Assembly (NCBI GenBank): GCA_020851855.1 | Contig: JADZBY010000274.1 | Span: forward strand, 1-15,778 | DNA length: 15,778 bases | Direction of reading: 5' to 3' | Source: Anaerolineae bacterium | Lineage (GTDB): Bacteria > Chloroflexota > Anaerolineae > Aggregatilineales > UBA2796 | Part shown: piece after piece, positions 1-6,193 of the stretch | Layout: the number at the start of each line of letters is the position of its first letter | Position numbering within the stretch: position 1 is the first letter of the stretch | Made by a program: the position numbers and the translations under genes | The notes under the pieces: generated by a model | Database searches by the model: none | What the model saw: only the letters and a program-made list of their open reading frames with translations | Told to the model about the DNA's origin: nothing

Positions 1-167
1 ACCGCTTCTTCGCCCGCCTTCTTGATGATCTCGTCGCGGCCCGCGTTGAACAGGCTGGTGGTGTATGAGCCGTCTTTAGGGTGCGCCTGTCGGTCTTTGA
101 TGACGGCGAAGAGCGTGGTCAGGATATCGCGTGGATCGGGCGATTGACTCTCGTGAGATTGGCTCAT
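1..167 (-). CDS. hisE: Phosphoribosyl-ATP pyrophosphatase HisE, C-terminus outside window
   Basis: Hydrolyses phosphoribosyl-ATP to phosphoribosyl-AMP and pyrophosphate, the second step of histidine synthesis, in the cytoplasm. Only the first 55 codons are visible. The protein begins MSQSHESQSPDPRDILTTLF and then shows the family pattern: an LFAVIKDR helix, the HPKDGSYTTSLF segment, and an IIKKAGEEAV helix whose paired acidic residues bind metal in this all-alpha pyrophosphatase family. The start ATG (167-165) overlaps the hisI stop TGA (166-164) as ATGA, which implies translational coupling. hisE is a separate gene here, whereas many bacteria have a hisIE fusion. The identity is clear despite truncation by the left window edge. 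Confidence 0.9.
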   Translation of the reverse strand, partial: MSQSHESQSPDPRDILTTLFAVIKDRQAHPKDGSYTTSLFNAGRDEIIKKAGEEA

Positions 168-631
168 GGTGTATCGGTCAGGTCCTTCAGGGTGCGGAAA
201 AAGCAGCTTGGCGCGCCGGTATGGCAGGCCGGTCCAGCGGGATCAACGAGCAGCAGCAGCGTATCGGCGTCACAGTCGACGCGAATGTCGCGGACGTGCA
301 TGATGTGGCCGCTGGTCGCGCCCTTGTGCCACAGTTCGCCCCGGCTGCGGCTCCAGAAGTGCGCCTCGCCGGTTTCCTGGGTCAGGCGCAGGGCGTCAGC
401 GTTCATCCAGGCAACCATGAGCACCTCGCGCGTGCTCGCGTCCTGCACGACGGCGGTGATCAGCCCGCGGGAGTCGAAAGCGACCCTCTCTAGTCGGGAT
501 GGCGCGGCAGGATTCTGGCCTTCTCCCGCTCCGCCATGAGGGAGAGGGGAAGGGGGCGGCGCGGCAGGATTCTGGCTTTCTCCCCCTTCGCCATGAGGGA
601 GAAGGGGGGTGGGGGGTTGAGGGTTACCCAT
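164..631 (-). CDS. hisI: Phosphoribosyl-AMP cyclohydrolase HisI with repeat-derived N-terminal extension
   Basis: Opens the adenine ring of phosphoribosyl-AMP, the third step of histidine synthesis, as a Zn/Mg-dependent cytoplasmic enzyme. The 155-aa frame has a complete family core from about residue 46. It includes VVQDAST, VAWMN, HFWSRSRGELWHKGATSG, the metal-binding DCD, and CHTG followed by SCFFR, which supplies the zinc cysteines. Residues 1-45 are not family-like. They are a Pro/Gly/Glu-rich stretch in which a 19-residue unit (LPHG...QNPAAP) occurs twice, encoded by a 57-bp tandem DNA repeat (501-614). The ATG at 631 is preceded by AGGTGGA a few bases upstream and overlaps the hisF stop by 8 bp. 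I find no in-frame ATG, GTG or TTG between the repeats and the core, so the extension is probably translated. Downstream, the stop overlaps hisE. Confidence 0.9.
   Translation of the reverse strand: MGNPQPPTPLLPHGEGGESQNPAAPPPSPLPHGGAGEGQNPAAPSRLERVAFDSRGLITAVVQDASTREVLMVAWMNADALRLTQETGEAHFWSRSRGELWHKGATSGHIMHVRDIRVDCDADTLLLLVDPAGPACHTGAPSCFFRTLKDLTDTP
501..614. repeat. 57-bp in-frame tandem repeat inside the 5' part of hisI
   Basis: Two adjacent copies start at 501 and 558 with the same leading block GGCGCGGCAGGATTCTGGC, exactly 57 bp (19 codons) apart. Each copy contains an inverted repeat around CGCCATGA: TTCTCCC...GGGAGA in the first and TTCTCCC...GGGAGAA in the second. The unit therefore looks like a dispersed hairpin repeat, duplicated in tandem and kept in the hisI reading frame. 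The second copy runs into a G-rich tract (605-617). Confidence 0.8.
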
Positions 632-1391
632 GCTCCACCTGCCGCACCGGGACGCCGCGCGCCGCCAGGTAGTCTTTCAGTTCGCCCACGCGCAGCGCTT
701 TGTAGTGAAACAGGCTGGCGGCCAGCGCCGCGTCGGCCTTGCCCACCGTCAGCGCGTCGTGGAAGTGCTCAGGCGCGCCTGCCCCACCCGACGCGATGAC
801 CGGGATCGACACCGCCTCGGCCACGGCGCGCGTGAGTTCCAGGTCATACCCGGCGCGTGTGCCGTCGCGGTCCATGCTGGTGAGCAGAATCTCGCCCGCG
901 CCCAGGCTCTCGACGCGCTTCGCCCATTCGACCGCTTCCAATCCGGTCCGGATGCGCCCGCCGTTGATGTGCACTTCCCAGCGCCCGTCCACCCGGCGCG
1001 GATCGATGGCCACCACGATGCATTGGCTGCCAAAGCGGCGCGCGCCCTCGCGGATCAGGTCCGGCGTGCGCACGGCGCTGCTGTTCAGTGAGATTTTGTC
1101 CGCCCCGGCCAGCAGCGTGGCGCGGATGTCGTCCACGGTGCGCAAGCCGCCGCCGACGCAGAAGGGGATGAAGATGGAGTCCGCCACGCGCCTCACCATG
1201 TCCAGCATCGTGTCGCGCCCCTCGTGCGAGGCGGTGATGTCCAGGAAAACCAACTCGTCCGCGCCCTCGCGGTCATAGATGGCGGCCTGCTCGACCGGAT
1301 CGCCCGCGTCGCGCAGCGCCACGAAGTTGATGCCCTTCACAACCCGCCCGTCTTTCACGTCCAGGCAGGGGATAATCCGCTTGGCGAGCAT
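624..1391 (-). CDS. hisF: Imidazole glycerol phosphate synthase cyclase subunit HisF
   Basis: Cyclase half of the HisF-HisH glutamine amidotransferase. It uses ammonia delivered by HisH to convert PRFAR to imidazole glycerol phosphate and AICAR. The 255-aa protein from the ATG at 1391 is the usual length. It starts MLAKRIIPCLDVKDGRVVKG, with the conserved Cys9 and catalytic Asp11. Asp130 lies in VVAIDPRR, and the phosphate-binding loops CVGGGLR and IASGGAG are present, as expected for a (beta/alpha)8 barrel. A 17-codon longer frame from 1442 is rejected because its start lies within the -10 box. hisF is the first gene after the promoter and overlaps hisI by 8 bp. HisH and HisA are not in the window. 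Confidence 0.97.
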   Translation of the reverse strand: MLAKRIIPCLDVKDGRVVKGINFVALRDAGDPVEQAAIYDREGADELVFLDITASHEGRDTMLDMVRRVADSIFIPFCVGGGLRTVDDIRATLLAGADKISLNSSAVRTPDLIREGARRFGSQCIVVAIDPRRVDGRWEVHINGGRIRTGLEAVEWAKRVESLGAGEILLTSMDRDGTRAGYDLELTRAVAEAVSIPVIASGGAGAPEHFHDALTVGKADAALAASLFHYKALRVGELKDYLAARGVPVRQVEHG

Positions 1392-1440
1392 AGCCTGACC
1401 TTGAGATAGTGTGCAGAAGCCCGGTTCTCGATTGCCGTCC

Positions 1441-1470
1441 ATTGTACCCGGCGGACGGCGCGCCTTTCAA
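1441..1470 (-). promoter_or_regulatory. Sigma-70-type promoter of the hisF-hisI-hisE operon
   Basis: Read leftward: a -35 box TTGAAA (1470-1465, 5 of 6 consensus bases), an 18-bp spacer, and a -10 box TACAAT (1446-1441, 5 of 6). Transcription would start near 1434, giving a leader of about 40 nt before the hisF ATG. This is the best-matched promoter in the window. No attenuator-like leader peptide is visible. Confidence 0.75.
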
Positions 1471-1517
1471 CCGGGCGCGGCGGCTTGTGCACATTGCAGA
1501 GCGCGGACAAGCGCGAC

Positions 1518-1545
1518 TTGCGCGCGCGCCCAACCTGAATACACT
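1518..1545 (+). promoter_or_regulatory. Possible promoter for the small exported PPC-like protein gene
   Basis: TTGCGC (1518-1523), a 16-bp spacer and TACACT (1540-1545) lie 38 bp upstream of the ATG at 1584. The match is moderate, 4 of 6 in the -10 box. It would make transcription divergent from the hisF promoter in the same 190-bp gap. Confidence 0.35.
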
Positions 1546-1583
1546 GATGCGCGTCACCTGTTCACCCCTGAGGAGAATACCTG

Positions 1584-2318
1584 ATGCGACGGTTAATCGG
1601 AATCGCGTTCGTTCTGGCGTTGCTCATCGCGGGCGGCAGCATCGTGGCCCGCGCCCAGGGCAGCCCTCTGCAATACGGCGATGTCGTCGAGGGTGAGATC
1701 ACCAACGACGCCTATGAGGTCGAGTACACCTTCACCGGTTCCGCCGACGACCTGGTGGTGATCCGGATGTGGACCGAAGGCTTTGACAATGTGCTGAACG
1801 AGCCGGCTCTGGCGCTCGCGTCGGCGGATAACACGGTCATCGGCAGCACGGCGGATCACATCAGCATCAGCGAGGCCGCGTTGGTCGCCATCCTGCCCGC
1901 TGACGGCGAGTACAAAATCCTGGCCACGCGCGTGGATGGCAGCGCGGGCGACAGCGTCGGCACGTATAAGCTGAGCGTGATCCAGCCCGAACTCATCCCA
2001 GCCGGCCAGCCGGTGTCCGGCGCGATCACATCCGAAGACAGGCTCTACTACGTGGTCGTCTCCTCTGGGCCGTTCACGCTGCGCTACGAGCGGACCAGCG
2101 GCACGTTCGCGCCGGAAGTCTCGCTCAACGTGGTCGATGAAACGGGCGATACGGAGAGCCAGGCGTCGCTGAGCGGGTCTATCGTGACGGCGGGCACACT
2201 GGAAGTCGATCCCGGTGGGGAGCCGTTGTTCCTGGTGATCCTGCAAGAATCCCTGTGGGACTTCAACTTCGATGTGGTGTCTGCGGAATTTACGCTGACG
2301 ATGGAAGCGGCGCAGTAA
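1584..2318 (+). CDS. Small exported protein with PPC-like beta-sandwich domains
   Basis: The function is unknown. The 244-aa protein starts with a Sec signal peptide: MRR, a hydrophobic run through about residue 20, then VARA before QG, with cleavage likely after residue 24. The mature part begins with a PPC-like (pre-peptidase C-terminal) unit at about residues 28-133. That unit has the signature YGDVVEGEIT...YTFTGSADDLVVI...ILPADGEYKILATR followed by G-x2-G-x4-G-x-Y. A second, more degenerate unit starts at IPAGQPVSGAIT (about 138-244). The same architecture, repeated many times, makes up the giant gene at 11098-15778. The ATG is supported by AGGAG (1571-1575) at 8 nt spacing. No anchor, lipobox or catalytic motif is visible, so it may be a freely secreted binding or structural protein. 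Confidence 0.85.
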   Translation: MRRLIGIAFVLALLIAGGSIVARAQGSPLQYGDVVEGEITNDAYEVEYTFTGSADDLVVIRMWTEGFDNVLNEPALALASADNTVIGSTADHISISEAALVAILPADGEYKILATRVDGSAGDSVGTYKLSVIQPELIPAGQPVSGAITSEDRLYYVVVSSGPFTLRYERTSGTFAPEVSLNVVDETGDTESQASLSGSIVTAGTLEVDPGGEPLFLVILQESLWDFNFDVVSAEFTLTMEAAQ

Positions 2319-2341
2319 GGCTCTTGTCCATCTGCTAAACG

Positions 2342-2387
2342 AAAGCGTGCCCCACGATGTGCATTTCTGCCATCGTGGGGCGCGTTT
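2342..2387. terminator. Bidirectional hairpin terminator between convergent genes
   Basis: A perfect 11-bp inverted repeat, GCCCCACGATG (2349-2359) and CATCGTGGGGC (2371-2381), has an 11-nt loop. Outer pairing extends to AAA (2342-2344) and TTT (2385-2387) with one bulge. It lies between the stop of the exported-protein gene (2318) and the stop of the convergent aldo/keto reductase gene (2409). The flanking A and T tracts are short, so it is best read as a shared terminator working in both directions. Confidence 0.75.
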
Positions 2388-2408
2388 CACGTCACGAGCG
2401 CCTTCCCG

Positions 2409-3380
2409 TCACCAGGCGTAGGCTTCGGGCGCGCGGCCACCCGGCCCCGGCCAGATGTCGTCCAACGTCTGCATCTGCTCCGGCGTCAGTTTGATGTCCA
2501 GCGCCCGCATACTGCCGTCCAGCTGCTCAAGCGTACGCGGGCCGATGATCGGCGCAGTGACGGCGGGATTGGCCAGCAGCCACGCCAGCGCCACGTCGGC
2601 GGGCTTTTCGCCCATCTCGCGGCAGAACGCCTCGTAGCGCTCCAACTGCGGGCGCACTTTCTGGATGCGCTCTTCCATGTGCGGCTCGGTGCGGCGGCCC
2701 TGCGCCGCTTTTTCGAGCGCGCCGCCCAACAAACCGCCCGCCAGCGGACTCCAGGGGATGACGCCCAGGCCGTAATATTCGCAGGCGGGCAGCACATCCA
2801 ATTCCACCATGCGCGCGGCGAGATTGTACAGGCTTTGCTCTGAAACAAGGCCCATGAAATGCCGCGCCTTGGCCGCTTCGTTGGCCAGCGCGATGTGCCA
2901 GCCGGCGAAGTTGCTGCTGCCCACGTACAGGACTTTGCCCTGCTGCACCAGGACTTCCATCGCCTGCCAGATTTCTTCCCAGGGCGTGTCGCGGTCGACG
3001 TGGTGCATCTGGTACAGGTCGATGTGGTCGGTTTGCATCCGGCGCAGCGACTCGTCACAGGCGCGGCGGATGTGCAGCGCAGACAGACGGCTCTCATTCG
3101 GCCAGTCGCCCATGCCGCCATACACTTTCGTGGCGATCACCGTTTTCTCGCGCCGCCCGCCGCCCTGGGCAAACCAGCGCCCGATGATGTTCTCGGTGAC
3201 GCCTTCGCCCTTTTTGCGGCCATACACGTTCGCCGTGTCGAAGAAGTTGATGCCCAGTTCCAGCGCCCGATCCATGATGGCGAAGCTGTCCGCCTCACTC
3301 GTGTACGGGCCGAAGTTCATCGTGCCCAGGCAAAGCGGGCTTACCCGCAGGCCAGTCCGCCCAAGCCGCTTGTATTCCAT
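2409..3380 (-). CDS. Aldo/keto reductase
   Basis: NAD(P)H-dependent oxidoreductase of the AKR superfamily, a cytoplasmic (beta/alpha)8 barrel; the substrate cannot be inferred. The 323-aa protein has the usual length. The expected catalytic tetrad is visible: Asp48 and Tyr53 in DTANVYG, Lys85 in VIATKVYGG, and His126 in DLYQMHHVD. The N-terminus MEYKRLGRTGLRVSPLCLGT and the late IIGPRTLEQL motif, which belongs to the cofactor-binding region, are typical of the aryl-alcohol-dehydrogenase-like or YajO-like branch. The ATG at 3380 has AAGGAG about 10 nt upstream. The gene is monocistronic, with its own -10 box near 3419 and a shared terminator at its 3' end. Confidence 0.95.
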   Translation of the reverse strand: MEYKRLGRTGLRVSPLCLGTMNFGPYTSEADSFAIMDRALELGINFFDTANVYGRKKGEGVTENIIGRWFAQGGGRREKTVIATKVYGGMGDWPNESRLSALHIRRACDESLRRMQTDHIDLYQMHHVDRDTPWEEIWQAMEVLVQQGKVLYVGSSNFAGWHIALANEAAKARHFMGLVSEQSLYNLAARMVELDVLPACEYYGLGVIPWSPLAGGLLGGALEKAAQGRRTEPHMEERIQKVRPQLERYEAFCREMGEKPADVALAWLLANPAVTAPIIGPRTLEQLDGSMRALDIKLTPEQMQTLDDIWPGPGGRAPEAYAW

Positions 3381-3418
3381 CCCAAATCATCTCCTTGTGG
3401 GAAAAGCCTACGCCGGCC

Positions 3419-3424
3419 ATTGTA
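3419..3424 (-). promoter_or_regulatory. -10 element (TACAAT) upstream of the aldo/keto reductase gene
   Basis: Read leftward, TTACGC-TACAAT-GGCC lies 39 bp upstream of the ATG at 3380. The 16-base block 3415-3430 is repeated exactly at 10053-10068, and the TAYAATGG core recurs at other gene starts here. No convincing -35 is present; 17 bp upstream the sequence is TTTTTG. Confidence 0.5.
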
Positions 3425-3488
3425 GCGTAACACGGCGGGCGCAAAAAGCGACGGGCGGCGGACGAGGCGGGCTATCGCATCAAAGCGT

Positions 3489-3667
3489 CCTCACCCCCAG
3501 CCCCTCTCCATGTCCGTCACCCCAGACCGCCCATTGAACGCTTGCGTGCAATGGGGACCCGGTCTGTGACCCCGACGGCATGGAGAGGGGAGATCATCGG
3601 CCCTGCCGGCGCGTGCTTCCCCCTCGCTACGCGGTACTCCGCGTGGAGAGGGGGCCAGGGGGTGAGG
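3489..3667. repeat. Composite nested inverted-repeat element (MITE-like, no coding capacity)
   Basis: The outer ends are inverted copies: CCTCACCCCC at 3489-3498 and GGGGGTGAGG at 3658-3667. Inside is a perfect 12-bp inverted repeat, CCCCTCTCCATG (3501-3512) and CATGGAGAGGGG (3579-3590). Nested within that are GTCAC/GTGAC (3516-3520, 3566-3570), AGACC/GGTCT (3524-3528, 3561-3565), CCCATTG/CAATGGG (3530-3536, 3549-3555) and ACGC/GCGT at the tip. The right half holds a second hairpin, ACGCGG...CCGCGT, flanked by C-rich and G-rich tracts. It fills part of a 567-bp gap between genes. No transposase or credible ORF lies inside, and the mechanism of spread is unknown. Confidence 0.65.
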
Positions 3668-3679
3668 CGTTTTCCCCGT

Positions 3680-3737
3680 GGACGAGGCAGGCCTCGTCCC
3701 TACACCGGTTGTCGTAGGGACAATGCCTGCATTGTCC
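3680..3737. repeat. Paired-palindrome element, GGAC-arm variant
   Basis: Two hairpin arms face each other. Arm 1 is GGACGAGGC-AG-GCCTCGTCC (3680-3699) and arm 2 is GGACAATGC-CT-GCATTGTCC (3718-3737). Each has a perfect 9-bp stem with a 2-nt centre. They are joined by CTAC (3700-3703), a 10-nt spacer and GTAG (3714-3717). GTCCCTAC (3696-3703) can also pair with GTAGGGAC (3714-3721), so a central hairpin competes with the two outer ones. It has the same plan as the elements at 3823 and 6777 but different arm sequences. Confidence 0.75.
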
Positions 3738-3822
3738 GCCTGCTCCCCTCGCCTGACAGGTTTCGAGGATCGCAGGTGGATCATGTGGGCGAGCGCGTAT
3801 GAGGGCGGGCACAGATGAGGGC

Positions 3823-3883
3823 GGGCGCGTCGCGACGCGCCCCTACACGTCGAGGTGCGGTAGGGGCGGCTCGCGAGCCGCCC
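3823..3883. repeat. Paired-palindrome element, GGGCG-arm copy 1
   Basis: Arm 1 is the perfect 20-bp palindrome GGGCGCGTCGCGACGCGCCC (3823-3842) and arm 2 is GGGCGGCTCGCGAGCCGCCC (3864-3883). They are joined by C-CTAC...GTAG across a 13-nt spacer. The element is 61 bp and matches the copy at 6777-6837 exactly in both arms, differing only in the spacer. It lies just beyond the 3' end of prs. Confidence 0.85.
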
Positions 3884-3937
3884 GAAATGCTGATCCACCC
3901 CGCTTGCCCAGACTTCATCAGGGCGGAAGGACCGGGG

Positions 3938-3956
3938 AACGAGGCCGTTACTCGTT
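3938..3956 (-). other. Short stem-loop overlapping the prs stop codon
   Basis: AACGAG (3938-3943) pairs with CTCGTT (3951-3956) around a 7-nt loop that includes the prs stop (3948-3950). It has no T-run, so it is at best a weak terminator or mRNA-end structure for prs. The larger palindrome at 3823-3883 lies about 55 bp further downstream and may serve instead. Confidence 0.3.
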
Positions 3957-4973
3957 GAACAATTCGCCCACGCTGCGGCCCTCGTGCGTGCGGCGCAGCA
4001 CCTCGGCCAGCATGGGGGCGATGCTCAGCACCTTCATGTTGTGCAGGCGCTTGTCCGGCGGGATGGGCAGCGTATTCGTCGTGACGATCTCGCGCACCGG
4101 CAGTTTGCGCAACCGCTCGACCGCCACGCCGCTCAGCACGGCGTGCGCAAAGGCGATGTAGATGTCCCGCGCGCCGCCTTTAGCCACCACCTCAACGGCG
4201 TTTTCCAGGCTGCCCGCCGTGTCGCACTCGTCATCGATGACGATGGCGTCCTTGCCCTCGACATCCCCGATCAGGCTCAGAACCTCGCTTTTGCCGTCGT
4301 TGCCCGTGCGCCGTTTTTCGACCACGGCCAGCGGTACGTCGAGCTTGGCGGCGTAGTTGCGCCCTTTCTTGGCAAAGCCCAGGTCGGTGCTGACGACGAC
4401 GGCGTCGCGCAGGTGTTTGTCGAAGAAGTAGTCGCTGATCAGGTGGAAGGTAGTCAGGGCGTCGCCGGGGATGGAGAAGAAGCCCTGGATTTGTGGCGCG
4501 TGCAGGTCCACGGCAATGTAGCGGTCCGCGCCGGCCACCTGGATCAGGTCGGCCAGAAGGCGCGCCGTGATGGGCACGCGGGGCTGGTCCTTCTTATCGC
4601 TGCGGCCATAGGCGAAGTAGGGCATGACCACGGTGATGCGCCCCGCCGAGTCGCGCTTCAAGGCGTCGATGGTGATCAGCATCTCCATGATGTTGTCGCT
4701 GACGGGTGAGGACATGCCCTGCACGAAGTAAACGTCCTGCCCTCGCACGGATGTGTTGAGGCGAACGAAGATGTTTTCGTTGGTGAACTTATGAACGAGC
4801 TGTTCGCACAGTGGGATACCGAGGCACTTGCCCAGCTCTTTGCCGAACTCCTGGTAGTGCGACCCGGCGAACAGTCGTATCTCGCCGTACTGGCCGGGCG
4901 CAACGCGGCTTGGCTCTTCCCCCTTCTTGTAGACCAGCTTAGTGCCGGGTACTTTCCGGGTTTTTGTTGCCAT
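3948..4973 (-). CDS. prs: Ribose-phosphate pyrophosphokinase (PRPP synthetase), divergent form
   Basis: Transfers pyrophosphate from ATP to ribose 5-phosphate to make PRPP for histidine, tryptophan, NAD and nucleotide synthesis, in the cytoplasm. The 341-aa protein has a roughly 25-residue Lys-rich N-terminal extension beyond the usual ~315 aa. Family landmarks: FAGSHYQEFGKELG, MPYFAYGRSDKKDQPRVPIT, AVDLHAPQIQGFF with His158, VVSTDLGFAKKGRNYA, VVEKRRTG, and the PRPP-binding loop VIDDECDTAGS at about 245-255. Several differ from the common class I forms: YARQDRK is replaced by YGRSDKKDQ, SPDxGGxxRA by STDLGFAKKG, and VDDMIDTAGT by IDDECDTAGS. The fold assignment is secure, but allosteric behaviour may differ. 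The ATG at 4973 is preceded by AGGGGGACAAG. It is a single-gene unit. Confidence 0.93.
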   Translation of the reverse strand: MATKTRKVPGTKLVYKKGEEPSRVAPGQYGEIRLFAGSHYQEFGKELGKCLGIPLCEQLVHKFTNENIFVRLNTSVRGQDVYFVQGMSSPVSDNIMEMLITIDALKRDSAGRITVVMPYFAYGRSDKKDQPRVPITARLLADLIQVAGADRYIAVDLHAPQIQGFFSIPGDALTTFHLISDYFFDKHLRDAVVVSTDLGFAKKGRNYAAKLDVPLAVVEKRRTGNDGKSEVLSLIGDVEGKDAIVIDDECDTAGSLENAVEVVAKGGARDIYIAFAHAVLSGVAVERLRKLPVREIVTTNTLPIPPDKRLHNMKVLSIAPMLAEVLRRTHEGRSVGELFNE

Positions 4974-5053
4974 CTTGTCCCCCTGAATACAGCGGGCGTC
5001 CTCTTCAGTGTACTATGAAACGGAAGCCCGCAGCGTATGCCGGATACAGACCT

Positions 5054-5082
5054 CGAAGATTCATAAGAAACAATAATCTTCG
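5054..5082. other. Stem-loop in the AT-richer gap between meaB and prs
   Basis: CGAAGATT (5054-5061) and AATCTTCG (5075-5082) form a perfect 8-bp stem with a 13-nt loop. It lies about 90 bp beyond the meaB stop and 80 bp upstream of the prs start, in a locally AT-rich patch. There is no following T-run, so the role is uncertain: mRNA 3' end of meaB, or a leader structure of prs. The rest of the 197-bp gap (4974-5170) shows no gene and no clear promoter. Confidence 0.4.
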
Positions 5083-5170
5083 GTAAGGCACTTGATCCAA
5101 AGGGAGTTGCGCGCCGCTTCCACCGAAAATGAAGGGAAGGCGCGCCGCGTTGACCTGTGTGGCGCTGCGC

Positions 5171-6193
5171 TCACCCACTTTCGAGCAGCGATTGCGCCGC
5201 GCTGGCCGGGTCGATTTCGCGCCGCAGCACACGGTCGACCAGGGCGGAGAGCGCCGCCGGGTCTGCCTGTGCCAGCAGCCGGGCCAGCAGCGCCTCACGC
5301 AGCCGCTCGGCCAGTTCCAGCGCCACCCGCCGCCGCTCGCGCAGGGCCAGCGTGCCGCTGTTCACCAGATACTCCCGGTGCGCGGCGATCCTGTCCGCCA
5401 GGTCCGGGATGCCGTCGCCGCTCGTCGCGATGGTCTGCACGACGGGGGTCTGCCAGGCGGATGCTTCGTCCACCTGCGGATTCGTGGTGGGCAGCGCCAG
5501 CGGAAGCTCCATGATCTGTCCATGATGCGCGATGCGCTCCGTGCGGTGGCCGAGGTCGAGCATGGCCCGCAGCGCCCGCACCGTCAATTCGACGCCGGGC
5601 CGGTCCGCCTTGTTCACGACGAGGATGTCGGCGATTTCGAGGATGCCGGCTTTGATGGCCTGCACGTCATCGCCCAGGCCGGGCGCTTCGATGACGAGCG
5701 TGGTGTGCGCCGCGCCGGCGATGTCCACCTCGCTCTGGCCCGCGCCGACCGTCTCGATAAGGACCCGGTCAAAGCCTGCCGCGTCCAGGGCGCGCACCAC
5801 GTCACCGGTGGCGCGGGCCAGACCGCCCAGGCTGCCGCGTGTGGCCATGCTGCGGATGAAGACGCCCGGATCGCCCGCCAGATCGCGCATCCGGATGCGG
5901 TCGCCGAGCACCGCACCGCCGCTGAACGGGCTGGTGGGGTCCACGGCGATGATGCCAATCGTCAGGTTCTGAGAGCGGAAGTGGCGGGCGAGGGCGTTTA
6001 CGAGGCTGCTTTTGCCGGTTCCGGGCGCGCCGGTGACGCCGATGACGTGCGCTCGCCCGGTGAAAGGGTACAGCGCGGCCAGATCGTCCCCGGCGGCGTG
6101 GTTCTCGATGCGCGTGATCAGCCGCGCCAGCTCGCGGCGGCTGGCACGGATCGCACGCACCACCGGGCTAGACGGCTCGGTCTGCTCGCTCAC
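5171..6193 (-). CDS. meaB: MeaB/ArgK-type G3E GTPase, chaperone of methylmalonyl-CoA mutase
   Basis: MeaB-family GTPases bind B12-dependent acyl-CoA mutases, gate cofactor loading and protect the enzyme from inactivation. The 340-aa protein has the usual length and order. The Walker A loop GAPGTGKSS is at 55-63. A switch/Mg region DPTSPFSGGAVLGDRIRM is at 85-102, ETVGAGQSEVD at 147-157, and the guanine-specificity motif NKAD at 194-197. A C-terminal helical region follows. The GTG start (6193-6191) overlaps the stop of the mutase subunit gene as GTGA, so the two are translated together. This adjacency strongly supports MeaB rather than an unrelated ArgK function. Nothing is missing from the active site. 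Confidence 0.96.
   Translation of the reverse strand: MSEQTEPSSPVVRAIRASRRELARLITRIENHAAGDDLAALYPFTGRAHVIGVTGAPGTGKSSLVNALARHFRSQNLTIGIIAVDPTSPFSGGAVLGDRIRMRDLAGDPGVFIRSMATRGSLGGLARATGDVVRALDAAGFDRVLIETVGAGQSEVDIAGAAHTTLVIEAPGLGDDVQAIKAGILEIADILVVNKADRPGVELTVRALRAMLDLGHRTERIAHHGQIMELPLALPTTNPQVDEASAWQTPVVQTIATSGDGIPDLADRIAAHREYLVNSGTLALRERRRVALELAERLREALLARLLAQADPAALSALVDRVLRREIDPASAAQSLLESG

Noticed and set aside
1392..1442. 17-codon N-terminal extension of HisF from an ATG at 1442
   Set aside because: That ATG overlaps the -10 box of a well-formed promoter, and the HisF family begins at MLAKRIIPCLD.
3680..3883. Possible CRISPR array from clustered palindromes
   Set aside because: Neighbouring units have different arm sequences and unequal spacing, there are only two of them, and no cas gene is present.
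3491..3898. 135-codon minus-strand frame in the gap between prs and the aldo/keto reductase gene
   Set aside because: It is made almost entirely of the palindromic repeat elements, has no ribosome site, and its translation is Arg/Pro-rich repeat readout.
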